DNA of 64,000 bases, taken from Clostridia bacterium. Its GTDB lineage: Bacteria > Bacillota > Clostridia > Christensenellales > Borkfalkiaceae. The notes beneath the pieces are model-generated. The model did no database searches, was not told the DNA's origin, and saw nothing but the letters and a program-made list of their open reading frames with translations. Positions 11,235 to 17,498 of this stretch are shown in pieces. Every line of letters starts with the position of its first letter. Within the stretch, counting starts at the first letter, position 1. The position numbers and the translations under genes are program-made. Location of the stretch: positions 27,944-91,943 of the forward strand of contig JAFQEM010000002.1 in the NCBI GenBank assembly GCA_017399035.1. The letters run 5' to 3'.

Positions 11235-11267
11235 ACATTATATATAATAAGAATAATATAAAAAAAG

Positions 11268-11306
11268 AAAAACCGTCGTGGCAATTCGCCACGGCGGTTT
11301 TTTTAT
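11268..11306. terminator. Bidirectional terminator between fhs and XRE gene
   Basis: A 10-bp stem (CCGTCGTGGC with GCCACGGCGG, one G-T wobble) has loop AATTC and is flanked by an A-run on the left and a T-run on the right. It lies between converging genes and can end both transcripts. Confidence 0.88.
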
Positions 11307-11308
11307 AA

Positions 11309-11608
11309 TTAAAGTTGAAATTCTTTTAATAATTGCATTAGCGCATACTTTTGAGATTCGTTAAGATTTTTACAAAGACTTAAAATATTATGTTCAATAC
11401 CAGTTGGGTTTGCAAAAAATTCTTTGCCAAATAATTCATCTATTGAAACGTTAAATATTTCAGAAAGTTTAACTATTGTTTCACAGTCAGGCTCGCTTGT
11501 TCCGTTTTCCCAGTTGCTAACGTTTCGTTGCACGTTGTTTATTTTTTTTGCAAGTTCATTTTGCGTTAAACCTAACTCTTCTCTAAACTCTTTTATCTTT
11601 AATTTCAT
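11309..11608 (-). CDS. XRE-family transcriptional regulator
   Basis: This 99-aa DNA-binding protein has an N-terminal Cro/C1-type helix-turn-helix at about residues 5-60 (LGLTQNELAKKI, NVSNWENGTSEPD, IFNVSIDELFG). A roughly 35-aa C-terminal tail contains LNESQKYALMQLLKEF and may dimerise. GAGG lies before the ATG. It is transcribed divergently from a SHOCT membrane protein, and the shared spacer contains inverted repeats, so it probably represses itself and/or that neighbour. Ligand and physiological signal are unknown. Confidence 0.88.
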   Translation of the reverse strand: MKLKIKEFREELGLTQNELAKKINNVQRNVSNWENGTSEPDCETIVKLSEIFNVSIDELFGKEFFANPTGIEHNILSLCKNLNESQKYALMQLLKEFQL

Positions 11609-11723
11609 AACCCAACCTCGTTATTAGTATTTTACCAAAAAAACTACTAAAAATACTTGACAAAGAAAATTAAATACTATATTATTAAGATAATAGTAAA
11701 ATTATTACTAATAGGAGAGGTTT
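11609..11723. promoter_or_regulatory. Divergent control region with inverted-repeat operators
   Basis: On the plus strand TTGACA (11657-11662) and TATTAT (11680-11685) are 17 bp apart. Immediately downstream is TAGTAA-N5-TTACTA (11694-11710). A second inverted pair, AGTATTTT (11626-11633) and AAAATACT (11650-11657), brackets the -35. These are candidate binding sites for the adjacent XRE protein; the assignment is inference. Confidence 0.6.
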
Positions 11724-12440
11724 ATGAAAGAAAAAATATTTTACTGGGTAAAAAGGTCAATATTGTTTATAATAGCACTAATGAGTTTATTATCATTATG
11801 TTTTGTAATTTTAAAATACAAAGAAGAAGGTGTTTTATATTTTAAGGATACGGGTTTTTCAGTATTAAATTTTAAAAGTTCGGCTTTCGTTTTTCTTAAT
11901 CAATTAGGAAGTAATAATGTGTATGACGGCATACATATTTTTTTAGGGATATTTTCAATATTGCAGTTAGTGTATTCAATTAGTGCTATTTTGGTTGTTT
12001 TATATACCTTAATAAAGAAATCAAATAATAAATTGCAGTTGTACATTATTATAGGTGCCTTATTTTTTGCATTAGCAAATATGATAGTTGGAATAATATT
12101 AAGAGTTGTTTGGTTGAATGAATTTCCAAATGCGCAGAGAGATGCTTTGTCTTTATATTTGAAGACGACAAGTTTTGTTCCGTTAATTATACAAGGTTGT
12201 CTTTTAATAACGTATTTAGTAATAAATTATCTTGAAAAACAAGATAAAGTTCTTAAAAATTCAAATATTGAAGATGCTTACGCGCACAATCAACAAATGG
12301 TTATTAAAGTGTTTGATAAGCAACCTGAAAAAGAAGCCAGTGTTTCGGAAGAGATATTAAAATTAAAAGAGCTATTAGATGCTGGAGTTATTACACAAGA
12401 AGAATTTGATTTTAAGAAAAAGCAATTACTTGGAATATAA
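11724..12440 (+). CDS. Four-helix membrane protein with C-terminal SHOCT domain
   Basis: This is a 238-aa protein of unknown function. Four hydrophobic segments are seen at about residues 13-33, 73-100, 104-132 and 150-170. A hydrophilic linker follows, then a C-terminal SHOCT motif (EEILKLKELLDAGVITQEEF, about 207-226), a short helix pair often found at the ends of bacterial membrane or phage-related proteins and thought to mediate oligomerisation. AGGAGAGG lies 6-13 bases before the ATG. It is paired divergently with the XRE regulator. The gene is noticeably more AT-rich than the purine operon and lacks its NAC-G codon habit, which hints at separate ancestry. Confidence 0.75.
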   Translation: MKEKIFYWVKRSILFIIALMSLLSLCFVILKYKEEGVLYFKDTGFSVLNFKSSAFVFLNQLGSNNVYDGIHIFLGIFSILQLVYSISAILVVLYTLIKKSNNKLQLYIIIGALFFALANMIVGIILRVVWLNEFPNAQRDALSLYLKTTSFVPLIIQGCLLITYLVINYLEKQDKVLKNSNIEDAYAHNQQMVIKVFDKQPEKEASVSEEILKLKELLDAGVITQEEFDFKKKQLLGI

Positions 12441-12443
12441 ACT

Positions 12444-12475
12444 AAAAGCGTGGGAAATTTCCACGCTTTTAAAAT
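12444..12475 (+). terminator. Terminator after the SHOCT membrane gene
   Basis: AAAAGCGTGG and CCACGCTTTT form a perfect stem around GAAATTT. It starts 4 bp after the stop codon. Confidence 0.85.
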
Positions 12476-12477
12476 TC

Positions 12478-12506
12478 AAAAGCGCTTGCATTTCGCAAGC
12501 GCTTGT
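12478..12506 (-). terminator. Terminator of a minus-strand unit
   Basis: AAGCGCTTGC (12480-12489) pairs with GCAAGCGCTT (12495-12504) over a 5-base loop. Read on the minus strand the stem is followed by TTTTGAATTTT. It matches the strong minus-strand promoter at 12777-12805 and so probably ends that transcript. Confidence 0.65.
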
Positions 12507-12651
12507 TATTTAGTTTTATCTATAAACTGTTTTCTCAAACTTTCCAGTTTCTTACCCGACGTTCAACTTTTAACAGAAGAAACGCAGTTCCTTTTTAACC
12601 TATCTGTATTTTCCGCTTTCTTTACAACGGCATTATACTTAATTTTGCGTC

Positions 12652-12714
12652 TTAAAATTTTCCCCTTTTAAAGGTTGAGTTCGGGCGATTTATACATTCA
12701 ATATCATTGTTCAT
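12652..12714 (-). CDS. Possible 20-codon leader-type ORF in an unannotated minus-strand transcript
   Basis: On the minus strand an ATG at 12714 is preceded by a good ribosome site (GGAGG, plus positions 12724-12728, 9 bp away). It opens a 20-codon frame beginning MNNDIECINRP and ending TAA. Beyond the stop, a different frame reads for about 30 codons with lysine-rich, coding-like composition (KIKYNAVVKKAENTDRLKRN) before a TGA. This may be the decayed end of a small gene, a short peptide plus trailing RNA, or a small RNA whose AUG is incidental. I do not recognise the product. Confidence 0.35.
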   Translation of the reverse strand: MNNDIECINRPNSTFKRGKF

Positions 12715-12776
12715 TGGACCGCACCTCCGAAAATATTTCCGTATATTTTCCACTCCTTATCTTTATTTCCGTCTTT

Positions 12777-12805
12777 ATAATAACACGAGAGTAGCATTTT
12801 GTCAA
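12777..12805 (-). promoter_or_regulatory. Strong minus-strand promoter
   Basis: On the minus strand TTGACA (plus 12800-12805) and TATTAT (plus 12777-12782) are separated by exactly 17 bp. No long minus-strand gene follows; a hairpin terminator lies about 290 bases downstream. The 12441-12891 spacer, 451 bp, is therefore probably not empty. Confidence 0.7.
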
Positions 12806-12849
12806 TATATTTTTAAAAAATAAAGTTCACAAAATTTTCAAAAACCCCC

Positions 12850-12878
12850 TTGACGAAAGAACATATTCATAGTATAAT
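12850..12878 (+). promoter_or_regulatory. Promoter of the ATP-grasp gene (near-leaderless)
   Basis: TTGACG (12850-12855), a 17-bp spacer and TATAAT (12873-12878). The expected transcription start is about 6 bases before the ATG at 12892, leaving no room for a ribosome site. Confidence 0.75.
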
Positions 12879-12891
12879 AAAAGTTAGTGAT

Positions 12892-13776
12892 ATGAAAGGC
12901 TTAATTTTTATAAATCCTTTTTTAGTGCCTGCGCAAAGCGTGCATCAGGCTCAAAGGTTGAAAGAAGAATTTAATAAATGTGGTGTTGAAGTTGCCGTTA
13001 TTACCGACGGTTTTTCACAAGTTGCAATAGACGGAGAAAGTGCAAAAATAGATTTAGATGCGTCAGATTTTGCAATTTATCTTGATAAAGACAAATATTT
13101 GTCTGAAATTTTAGAAAAAAGTGGTTTACGTCTTTTTAATAAGCACACCGCCGTTCGTGTTTGCGACGACAAGGGGCAAACTTACATTGCGCTATCAGGG
13201 CAAGGGATAAAGTTTCCCAAAACAATTTTTGGCGGATTGTGTTATCGCAAAGATTTGCCTATAAAAGAAGAATGGGCGGATAAAATTGCAAGCGTTCTAG
13301 GTTACCCTATAATAATAAAAGAGAGTTTTGGCTCAATGGGTAAGGGCGTTCATAAGGCAGATAACAGAAAAGAACTTCTTGAAGTTATGGAACAGGTTAA
13401 ACTTAAACCGCATCTTTTTCAAGAATATTTGTCGCTTAAAAAAGGCGTTGACGTGCGCGTTATCGTTATAGGCGGTAAAGCAGTTGCGTCAATGGAAAGA
13501 AGAAACCAAAACGACTTCCGTTCTAACGTTGGTCAAGGTGGACACGGTGAAAAAATTGAGTTGCCATCAAAATTTAAACAAGTTGCCGAAAAGTGCGCAA
13601 AAGTTTTGGGGCTTGACTATTGCGGTGTAGATTTGCTTTACGGCAATGACGGACAACCTTACGTTTGCGAAGTTAATTCTAACGCTTTCTTTGACGGAAT
13701 TGAAGAAGTTTCTGGTGTAAACGTTGCAGGCGCATACGCAGATTACGTTATAGAAACTATTAAAAGAGGTAAGTAA
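12892..13776 (+). CDS. RimK-like ATP-grasp ligase
   Basis: This 294-aa protein of the RimK/ATP-grasp superfamily forms C-N bonds by ATP-dependent carboxylate activation, for example adding glutamate residues to a protein or cofactor. The core includes YPIIIKESFGSMGKGVHKA (ATP grip), HLFQEYL, DVRVIVIGGKAVASM, NVGQGG and CEVNSNAFFDGIE (metal-binding end). An upstream in-frame TTG at 12850 is part of the -35 box, so the ATG at 12892 is chosen; no Shine-Dalgarno precedes it. An SGNH hydrolase starts 1 bp after the stop, so the two probably act together. The substrate is unknown. Confidence 0.82.
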   Translation: MKGLIFINPFLVPAQSVHQAQRLKEEFNKCGVEVAVITDGFSQVAIDGESAKIDLDASDFAIYLDKDKYLSEILEKSGLRLFNKHTAVRVCDDKGQTYIALSGQGIKFPKTIFGGLCYRKDLPIKEEWADKIASVLGYPIIIKESFGSMGKGVHKADNRKELLEVMEQVKLKPHLFQEYLSLKKGVDVRVIVIGGKAVASMERRNQNDFRSNVGQGGHGEKIELPSKFKQVAEKCAKVLGLDYCGVDLLYGNDGQPYVCEVNSNAFFDGIEEVSGVNVAGAYADYVIETIKRGK

Positions 13777-13777
13777 T

Positions 13778-14407
13778 ATGAGAATTGTATTTTATGGTGA
13801 TAGCATAACTGACGCAGGTAGAAATAGAGATAAAGATTTTCATCATTCTTCTTATGGGTCTGGATACGTTCGTGACGTTGCATCTGATTTGCTAAATCAA
13901 AATCCTTTAGGCTTTGAGATTATAAACCGTGGAATAAGTGGAAATAGAATAGTAGACCTTTACGCACGCATAAAAACCGATTTATGGAATTTAAATCCAG
14001 ACATAATAAGTATTCTTATCGGCGTAAACGACGTTTGGCACGAAATAGGCAGTAAAAACGGCGTAGAGCTTGACCGTTTTGAAAGAGTTTATAGAATGCT
14101 TATTGAAGACACCAAAAAAGTTTTACCAAATGCAAAAATCGTTATTTTAGAGCCTTTCGTATTGAAAGGGATTGCAACTGAAGAAAATTATGACCGCTTT
14201 TTATCGGTAAAAGAATACGCAAAAGTTTCAGAGCAAATAGCAAAAGATTATAATTTGAGTTTTATACCCTTGCAAGAAAAATTTAATAAAGAGGCAGAAA
14301 AGTTTGGGGCAAGCACCTGTCTTGCAGACGGCGTTCATCCTGCGCTTTACGGTGCAAGGATAATTGCCGACGAATGGATGAAAAAATTTAACGAAGAAAT
14401 TAAATAA
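13778..14407 (+). CDS. SGNH/GDSL-family hydrolase
   Basis: A 209-aa esterase-fold protein without a signal peptide, so probably cytoplasmic. The SGNH blocks are complete: GDSITDAGRN (catalytic Ser near residue 9), the Gly of GISGNR, GVNDVWHE (Asn) and DGVHPALYG (Asp-His pair). The family removes acyl groups from sugars, lipids or peptides; the substrate here cannot be read from sequence. It starts directly after the ATP-grasp gene and a terminator follows, so the two genes form a closed unit. Confidence 0.88.
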   Translation: MRIVFYGDSITDAGRNRDKDFHHSSYGSGYVRDVASDLLNQNPLGFEIINRGISGNRIVDLYARIKTDLWNLNPDIISILIGVNDVWHEIGSKNGVELDRFERVYRMLIEDTKKVLPNAKIVILEPFVLKGIATEENYDRFLSVKEYAKVSEQIAKDYNLSFIPLQEKFNKEAEKFGASTCLADGVHPALYGARIIADEWMKKFNEEIK

Positions 14408-14437
14408 AGTATACTTTTTATATTTAAAGTGCAAAAT

Positions 14438-14480
14438 AAACGCATAACTGATTTTTTTCGGTTGTGCGTTTTGTGTTTTT
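14438..14480 (+). terminator. Terminator after the SGNH hydrolase
   Basis: AAACGCATAAC and GTTGTGCGTTT form a stem with one wobble pair and a 12-base loop, followed by TTGTGTTTTT. Confidence 0.75.
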
Positions 14481-14519
14481 ATGGCAAAAAAAAATTTTTT
14501 AAAAATTTGTCATAAAACG

Positions 14520-14547
14520 TTGACAAATCAAAAAAACTGTGTATAAT
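14520..14547 (+). promoter_or_regulatory. Promoter of hsp20
   Basis: TTGACA (14520-14525), a 16-bp spacer and TATAAT (14542-14547). The CIRCE operator begins 5 bp after the -10, covering the start of transcription. Confidence 0.85.
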
Positions 14548-14552
14548 ATAAA

Positions 14553-14602
14553 TTAGCAGTCAAGGGTTGAGAGTGCTAACACTTAAAACAAGAGAGTGCT
14601 AA
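14553..14602 (+). promoter_or_regulatory. CIRCE operator, with a second overlapping imperfect copy
   Basis: TTAGCAGTC-N9-GAGTGCTAA (14553-14579) matches the HrcA-binding CIRCE consensus with one mismatch. A second register, CTAACACTT-N9-GAGTGCTAA (14576-14602), overlaps it by 4 bases; its right arm is perfect and its left arm matches 6 of 9. HrcA, encoded at 22.7 kb, should repress hsp20 here. Confidence 0.9.
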
Positions 14603-14639
14603 AAACTAAAAAAATATTTTATAAAAGGAGTATAGAAAA

Positions 14640-15062
14640 ATGAGAAACTATTTATCAAGAAGAAACAACAATTTAGGCTTTGGCTTTTTTGACGACGCGT
14701 TTGAAGATTTTTTTAAGCCCGTCTTTTACGGCGTAAGAGAAAACGCTATGAAAACGGATATTAAAGAGGTAGAGGGCGGTCATGAACTTGCAGTAGATAT
14801 GCCAGGGTTTGACAAGAAAGATATCAGTCTTTCTTTAGAGAACGGATATTTGAAAGTTGAGGCAAAAAAGCAAGAAAAAGAAGAAGATGAAAAATCGTTT
14901 ATTCGCAGAGAGCGTGCATATTCTTGCTCAAGAACCTTTTACGTTGGCGACGGCGTAACCGAAAACGACGTGAAAGCAAAATATAACAACGGAACGCTTG
15001 AACTTTTTATTCCTAAAAAAGAAAAAGAACTTCCGCAAAAGAGAAATATTGAAATAGAATAA
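14640..15062 (+). CDS. Hsp20-family small heat-shock protein
   Basis: A 140-aa alpha-crystallin-domain chaperone that holds unfolding proteins in the cytoplasm. The domain spans about residues 35-125: LAVDMPGFDKKDISLSLENG, the ERAYSCSRTFYV strand and NGTLELFIPK. The last part, PQKRNIEIE, is the usual C-terminal extension with an I-x-I-type motif. AAAGGAG precedes the ATG. It is under CIRCE/HrcA control, which is less usual for small heat-shock proteins than for groE and dnaK. It is monocistronic, with a terminator downstream. Confidence 0.94.
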   Translation: MRNYLSRRNNNLGFGFFDDAFEDFFKPVFYGVRENAMKTDIKEVEGGHELAVDMPGFDKKDISLSLENGYLKVEAKKQEKEEDEKSFIRRERAYSCSRTFYVGDGVTENDVKAKYNNGTLELFIPKKEKELPQKRNIEIE

Positions 15063-15077
15063 CAATTTAGCATCAAT

Positions 15078-15122
15078 AACAACTAGCCCTTTGAATACTT
15101 TCATAGGGCTAGTTGTTTTTTA
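15078..15122 (+). terminator. Terminator after hsp20
   Basis: AACAACTAGCCCT pairs perfectly with AGGGCTAGTTGTT and is followed by a T-run. Confidence 0.92.
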
Positions 15123-15237
15123 AATAATAAAAATTTATAAAGTTATTAAAAATTTGCACCGTTTTCTATTTTTTAATACACGGTTGGTATACTATTTTAG
15201 GAATTTAAAAAGTCTTAAAAAAACCCTGTTAATATGC

Positions 15238-15266
15238 TTGACAAAATTCGGGGGGGGGGGTATAAT
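15238..15266 (+). promoter_or_regulatory. Promoter with an 11-G tract in its spacer (putative phase-variable switch)
   Basis: TTGACA (15238-15243) and TATAAT (15261-15266), both perfect consensus, are separated by exactly 17 bp, of which the last 11 (15250-15260) are all G. Such a run is unique in this AT-rich window. Replication slippage would alter the spacer length and hence promoter strength. The driven gene encodes an exported surface protein whose ATG is 74 bp past the -10 box. Confidence 0.85.
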
Positions 15267-15339
15267 ATTCTCACAATTTATGGCATATGCTTGCAGTTTG
15301 AAAAGTAAAATTAAAATGCCATAGGAAAAGGAGAAATAT

Positions 15340-17337
15340 ATGAAGAAAAAACTTTTACTCACTTCAATTCTCTCAATAATAATGTGTTTTTCTCTCATAT
15401 GCGGAGCAACGTTTGCATTATTTACGAGCGAATCTAAAGTAAACATTGCAGTTACTTCAGGTACGGTTAGCGTTAAGGCTATCCCTGAAATAGTGCAAGA
15501 AGAAACTAATATGTTTTCTGGCAACGCAAAAATAGAAAACGGCAAAGTCGTTATTGATAGAATTTTGCCGTCAGATAGCGTTAAAGTAAACGTAAAAATT
15601 GACAACTTGAGCGACGTTAACGTTAAGTACAGAACGGTTGTTATGTGTGAAGATGATAACGCTTTAACTCGTGAACTGGTTATTAAACTTGACGGTAAAG
15701 ATTTTAGCAAGTTGGCAGAAAGTAAGTGGTATGCGCTTGAACCTAACGTAGACGGCGAAACTGTTGAAGTTGTTATTAGTTTGCCTACCGAGGCTTATTT
15801 GAGCAACGGAAACAACACTTGCACGTTGACCGTAATTGTTGAGGCTGTTCAAGGCAACGCACCTACATACGACCCGTTACCCCCTGCAGAAGTTATCAAA
15901 ATGACTGAAGAAGAAAAAAGTATAGTTCCTAATGGAAGTAACGTTGTTGTTCAAGACTTGAACGTTCCCCTAAACGTTGAAACAGGTTTAACTTTCAAGG
16001 CTACGGAATTGCTTTCTGATGCACAAGCATCTCAATATGCAGACTGGATTGTAGATTACGAATTGTCTTTTGATAAAGATATCGTTTACGTTTATGCAAA
16101 CAACAATGAAGTAATTCCGTCTATAAGAGCAGACTTGTTCTTGATAGGCGAATATCAAATGTATAGTGATTTCAAACTTCCAGTAGACGGTGGTGATTAC
16201 TGGGTACCGCTACCTCTATTATTCCCAGGAATGGGAACGGTTGACGGCATTGAAGAAGAAGTAGACGCAAACGGTCAAATCACCATAACCTTAAAAGCAG
16301 GCACACAACTTCGCGTTATGAAAGATTTACTTGCTAAAATGGATTTAGATTTTACTTTTGCATATACCGACGTAGTAAGTCTTGTCAACGAATTTAAATG
16401 TGGTATCGTAACAGATGTTGAAAGTTTAGGTTTTGGTCATCAAAATACAGTTGCTAGATTTACTGGCGTAAATTTGTCACTTTGCATTTACGAGGCTAAA
16501 AAATATGTAGAAATTGAAAACGGCGCAACGTTTGAAGTTGTAAACTTTAAAGATACTCTCAATAATAAAGTAGAAGTTAGCGCGGGTTCTACCAAAGAAG
16601 AAAAGGCTAGTGCATTACAAAACGCATTGCAAGATATAGATACAAAAGAGGCAACAATTTCTGCTGAAAATGAAGAACTCGTTTGGGAAACTGGTGCTGG
16701 CATAGGTTCAACGCCTATTATTGAAAACGGAAAAACCGAAACTTTAACTTTTGACGGAGGCGAAAACGGCGCAACGTTTACGGCAACGGGCAAAGGTGTT
16801 GGTTCTATTGCTAACAGAACTGCAAATGGAAAGTTGATTTTCAAAAACGTTACTTTTATTGACGAAAGCATTTCTTATGCAGAAGGTAGTTGGGAATACG
16901 GTTATTTAGAGTTTGCAGGCGACGTTGAATTTTATGATTGTAAGTTTGAAAATGCAATTATGATGGAAACAACAAACGCAAAATTCGTAAACTGCACGTT
17001 TAATTCTAACAATGCAAACGAATATGACGTTTGGGTAAGTGATGGCAATGCAACCTTTATTGAGTGTACTTTCCTCGGCTATCGTGGTTTAAAAATTCAC
17101 GAGGCGTACGGTTCAGAAGTTGACACAGTAATTGTTGACAGTTGCGAGTTTGGACCTTTAGCAAAAAAACCTGGCGTTGCAATAGGTGATTTAAATGCAG
17201 ATACCACCGTATCTATTAGATTTAGCACTTTCACCAACTGTCAAGCAGGTGACCAAGGTAAATATATTTATGAAAGTGATACGGACGTTACGTCTTTCAA
17301 TTTTATAAATGAAAGCAATACTATAACAAATAATTAA
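15340..17337 (+). CDS. Exported surface protein: TasA/camelysin-like N terminus, beta-helix-like C terminus
   Basis: A 665-aa exported protein. Residues 1-27 form a signal peptide running into GATFALFTSESK and NIAVTSGTVSVKA, which resembles the start of TasA/camelysin-type proteins processed by SipW-like peptidases. Residues about 30-170 look like the TasA-like beta-sandwich. After a middle region without recognised motifs, residues about 480-660 contain repeated short strands ending in cysteine (FKNVTFIDES, VEFYDCKFENA, AKFVNCTFNSN, ATFIECTFLGY, VIVDSCEFGP), typical of a right-handed parallel beta-helix. No LPXTG, SLH or C-terminal membrane anchor is visible, so it may form fibres or bind the wall non-covalently. 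AAAGGAG precedes the ATG. Its promoter has a poly-G tract. No sipW is seen nearby. The exact function is unknown. Confidence 0.72.
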   Translation: MKKKLLLTSILSIIMCFSLICGATFALFTSESKVNIAVTSGTVSVKAIPEIVQEETNMFSGNAKIENGKVVIDRILPSDSVKVNVKIDNLSDVNVKYRTVVMCEDDNALTRELVIKLDGKDFSKLAESKWYALEPNVDGETVEVVISLPTEAYLSNGNNTCTLTVIVEAVQGNAPTYDPLPPAEVIKMTEEEKSIVPNGSNVVVQDLNVPLNVETGLTFKATELLSDAQASQYADWIVDYELSFDKDIVYVYANNNEVIPSIRADLFLIGEYQMYSDFKLPVDGGDYWVPLPLLFPGMGTVDGIEEEVDANGQITITLKAGTQLRVMKDLLAKMDLDFTFAYTDVVSLVNEFKCGIVTDVESLGFGHQNTVARFTGVNLSLCIYEAKKYVEIENGATFEVVNFKDTLNNKVEVSAGSTKEEKASALQNALQDIDTKEATISAENEELVWETGAGIGSTPIIENGKTETLTFDGGENGATFTATGKGVGSIANRTANGKLIFKNVTFIDESISYAEGSWEYGYLEFAGDVEFYDCKFENAIMMETTNAKFVNCTFNSNNANEYDVWVSDGNATFIECTFLGYRGLKIHEAYGSEVDTVIVDSCEFGPLAKKPGVAIGDLNADTTVSIRFSTFTNCQAGDQGKYIYESDTDVTSFNFINESNTITNN

Positions 17338-17355
17338 ACGTATTGATTGCTAAAA

Positions 17356-17389
17356 CGGGTGAGAAATTTTTCTCGCCCTTTCTTTTTTA
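17356..17389 (+). terminator. Terminator after the surface-protein gene
   Basis: GGGTGAGAAA and TTTCTCGCCC form the stem (one wobble), followed by TTTCTTTTTT. Confidence 0.88.
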
Positions 17390-17418
17390 ATTAAATTTAG
17401 CAAAAACGCTTAAAATAG

Positions 17419-17446
17419 TTGACAAATATTTTATCGGGATTATAAT
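17419..17446 (+). promoter_or_regulatory. Promoter of htpG
   Basis: TTGACA (17419-17424), a 16-bp spacer and TATAAT (17441-17446); the CIRCE element lies 5 bp downstream, as for hsp20. Confidence 0.85.
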
Positions 17447-17451
17447 ATATT

Positions 17452-17478
17452 TTAGCACTTGAAACCAAAGAGTGCTAA
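17452..17478 (+). promoter_or_regulatory. CIRCE operator of htpG
   Basis: TTAGCACTT-N9-GAGTGCTAA differs from the consensus at one base. It should bind HrcA and place htpG in the class I heat-shock regulon. Confidence 0.93.
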
Positions 17479-17498
17479 AATTTGACGGAGATGACAAA

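Noticed and set aside
12450-12671. 73-codon plus-strand ORF after the SHOCT gene
   Set aside because: It reads through two terminator hairpins, has no ribosome site, and opposes a well-defined minus-strand transcription unit.
15192-15710. 172-codon minus-strand ORF over the poly-G promoter
   Set aside because: It overlaps the clearly coding start and signal peptide of the surface protein and its Pro-rich part is only the translation of the G-tract.
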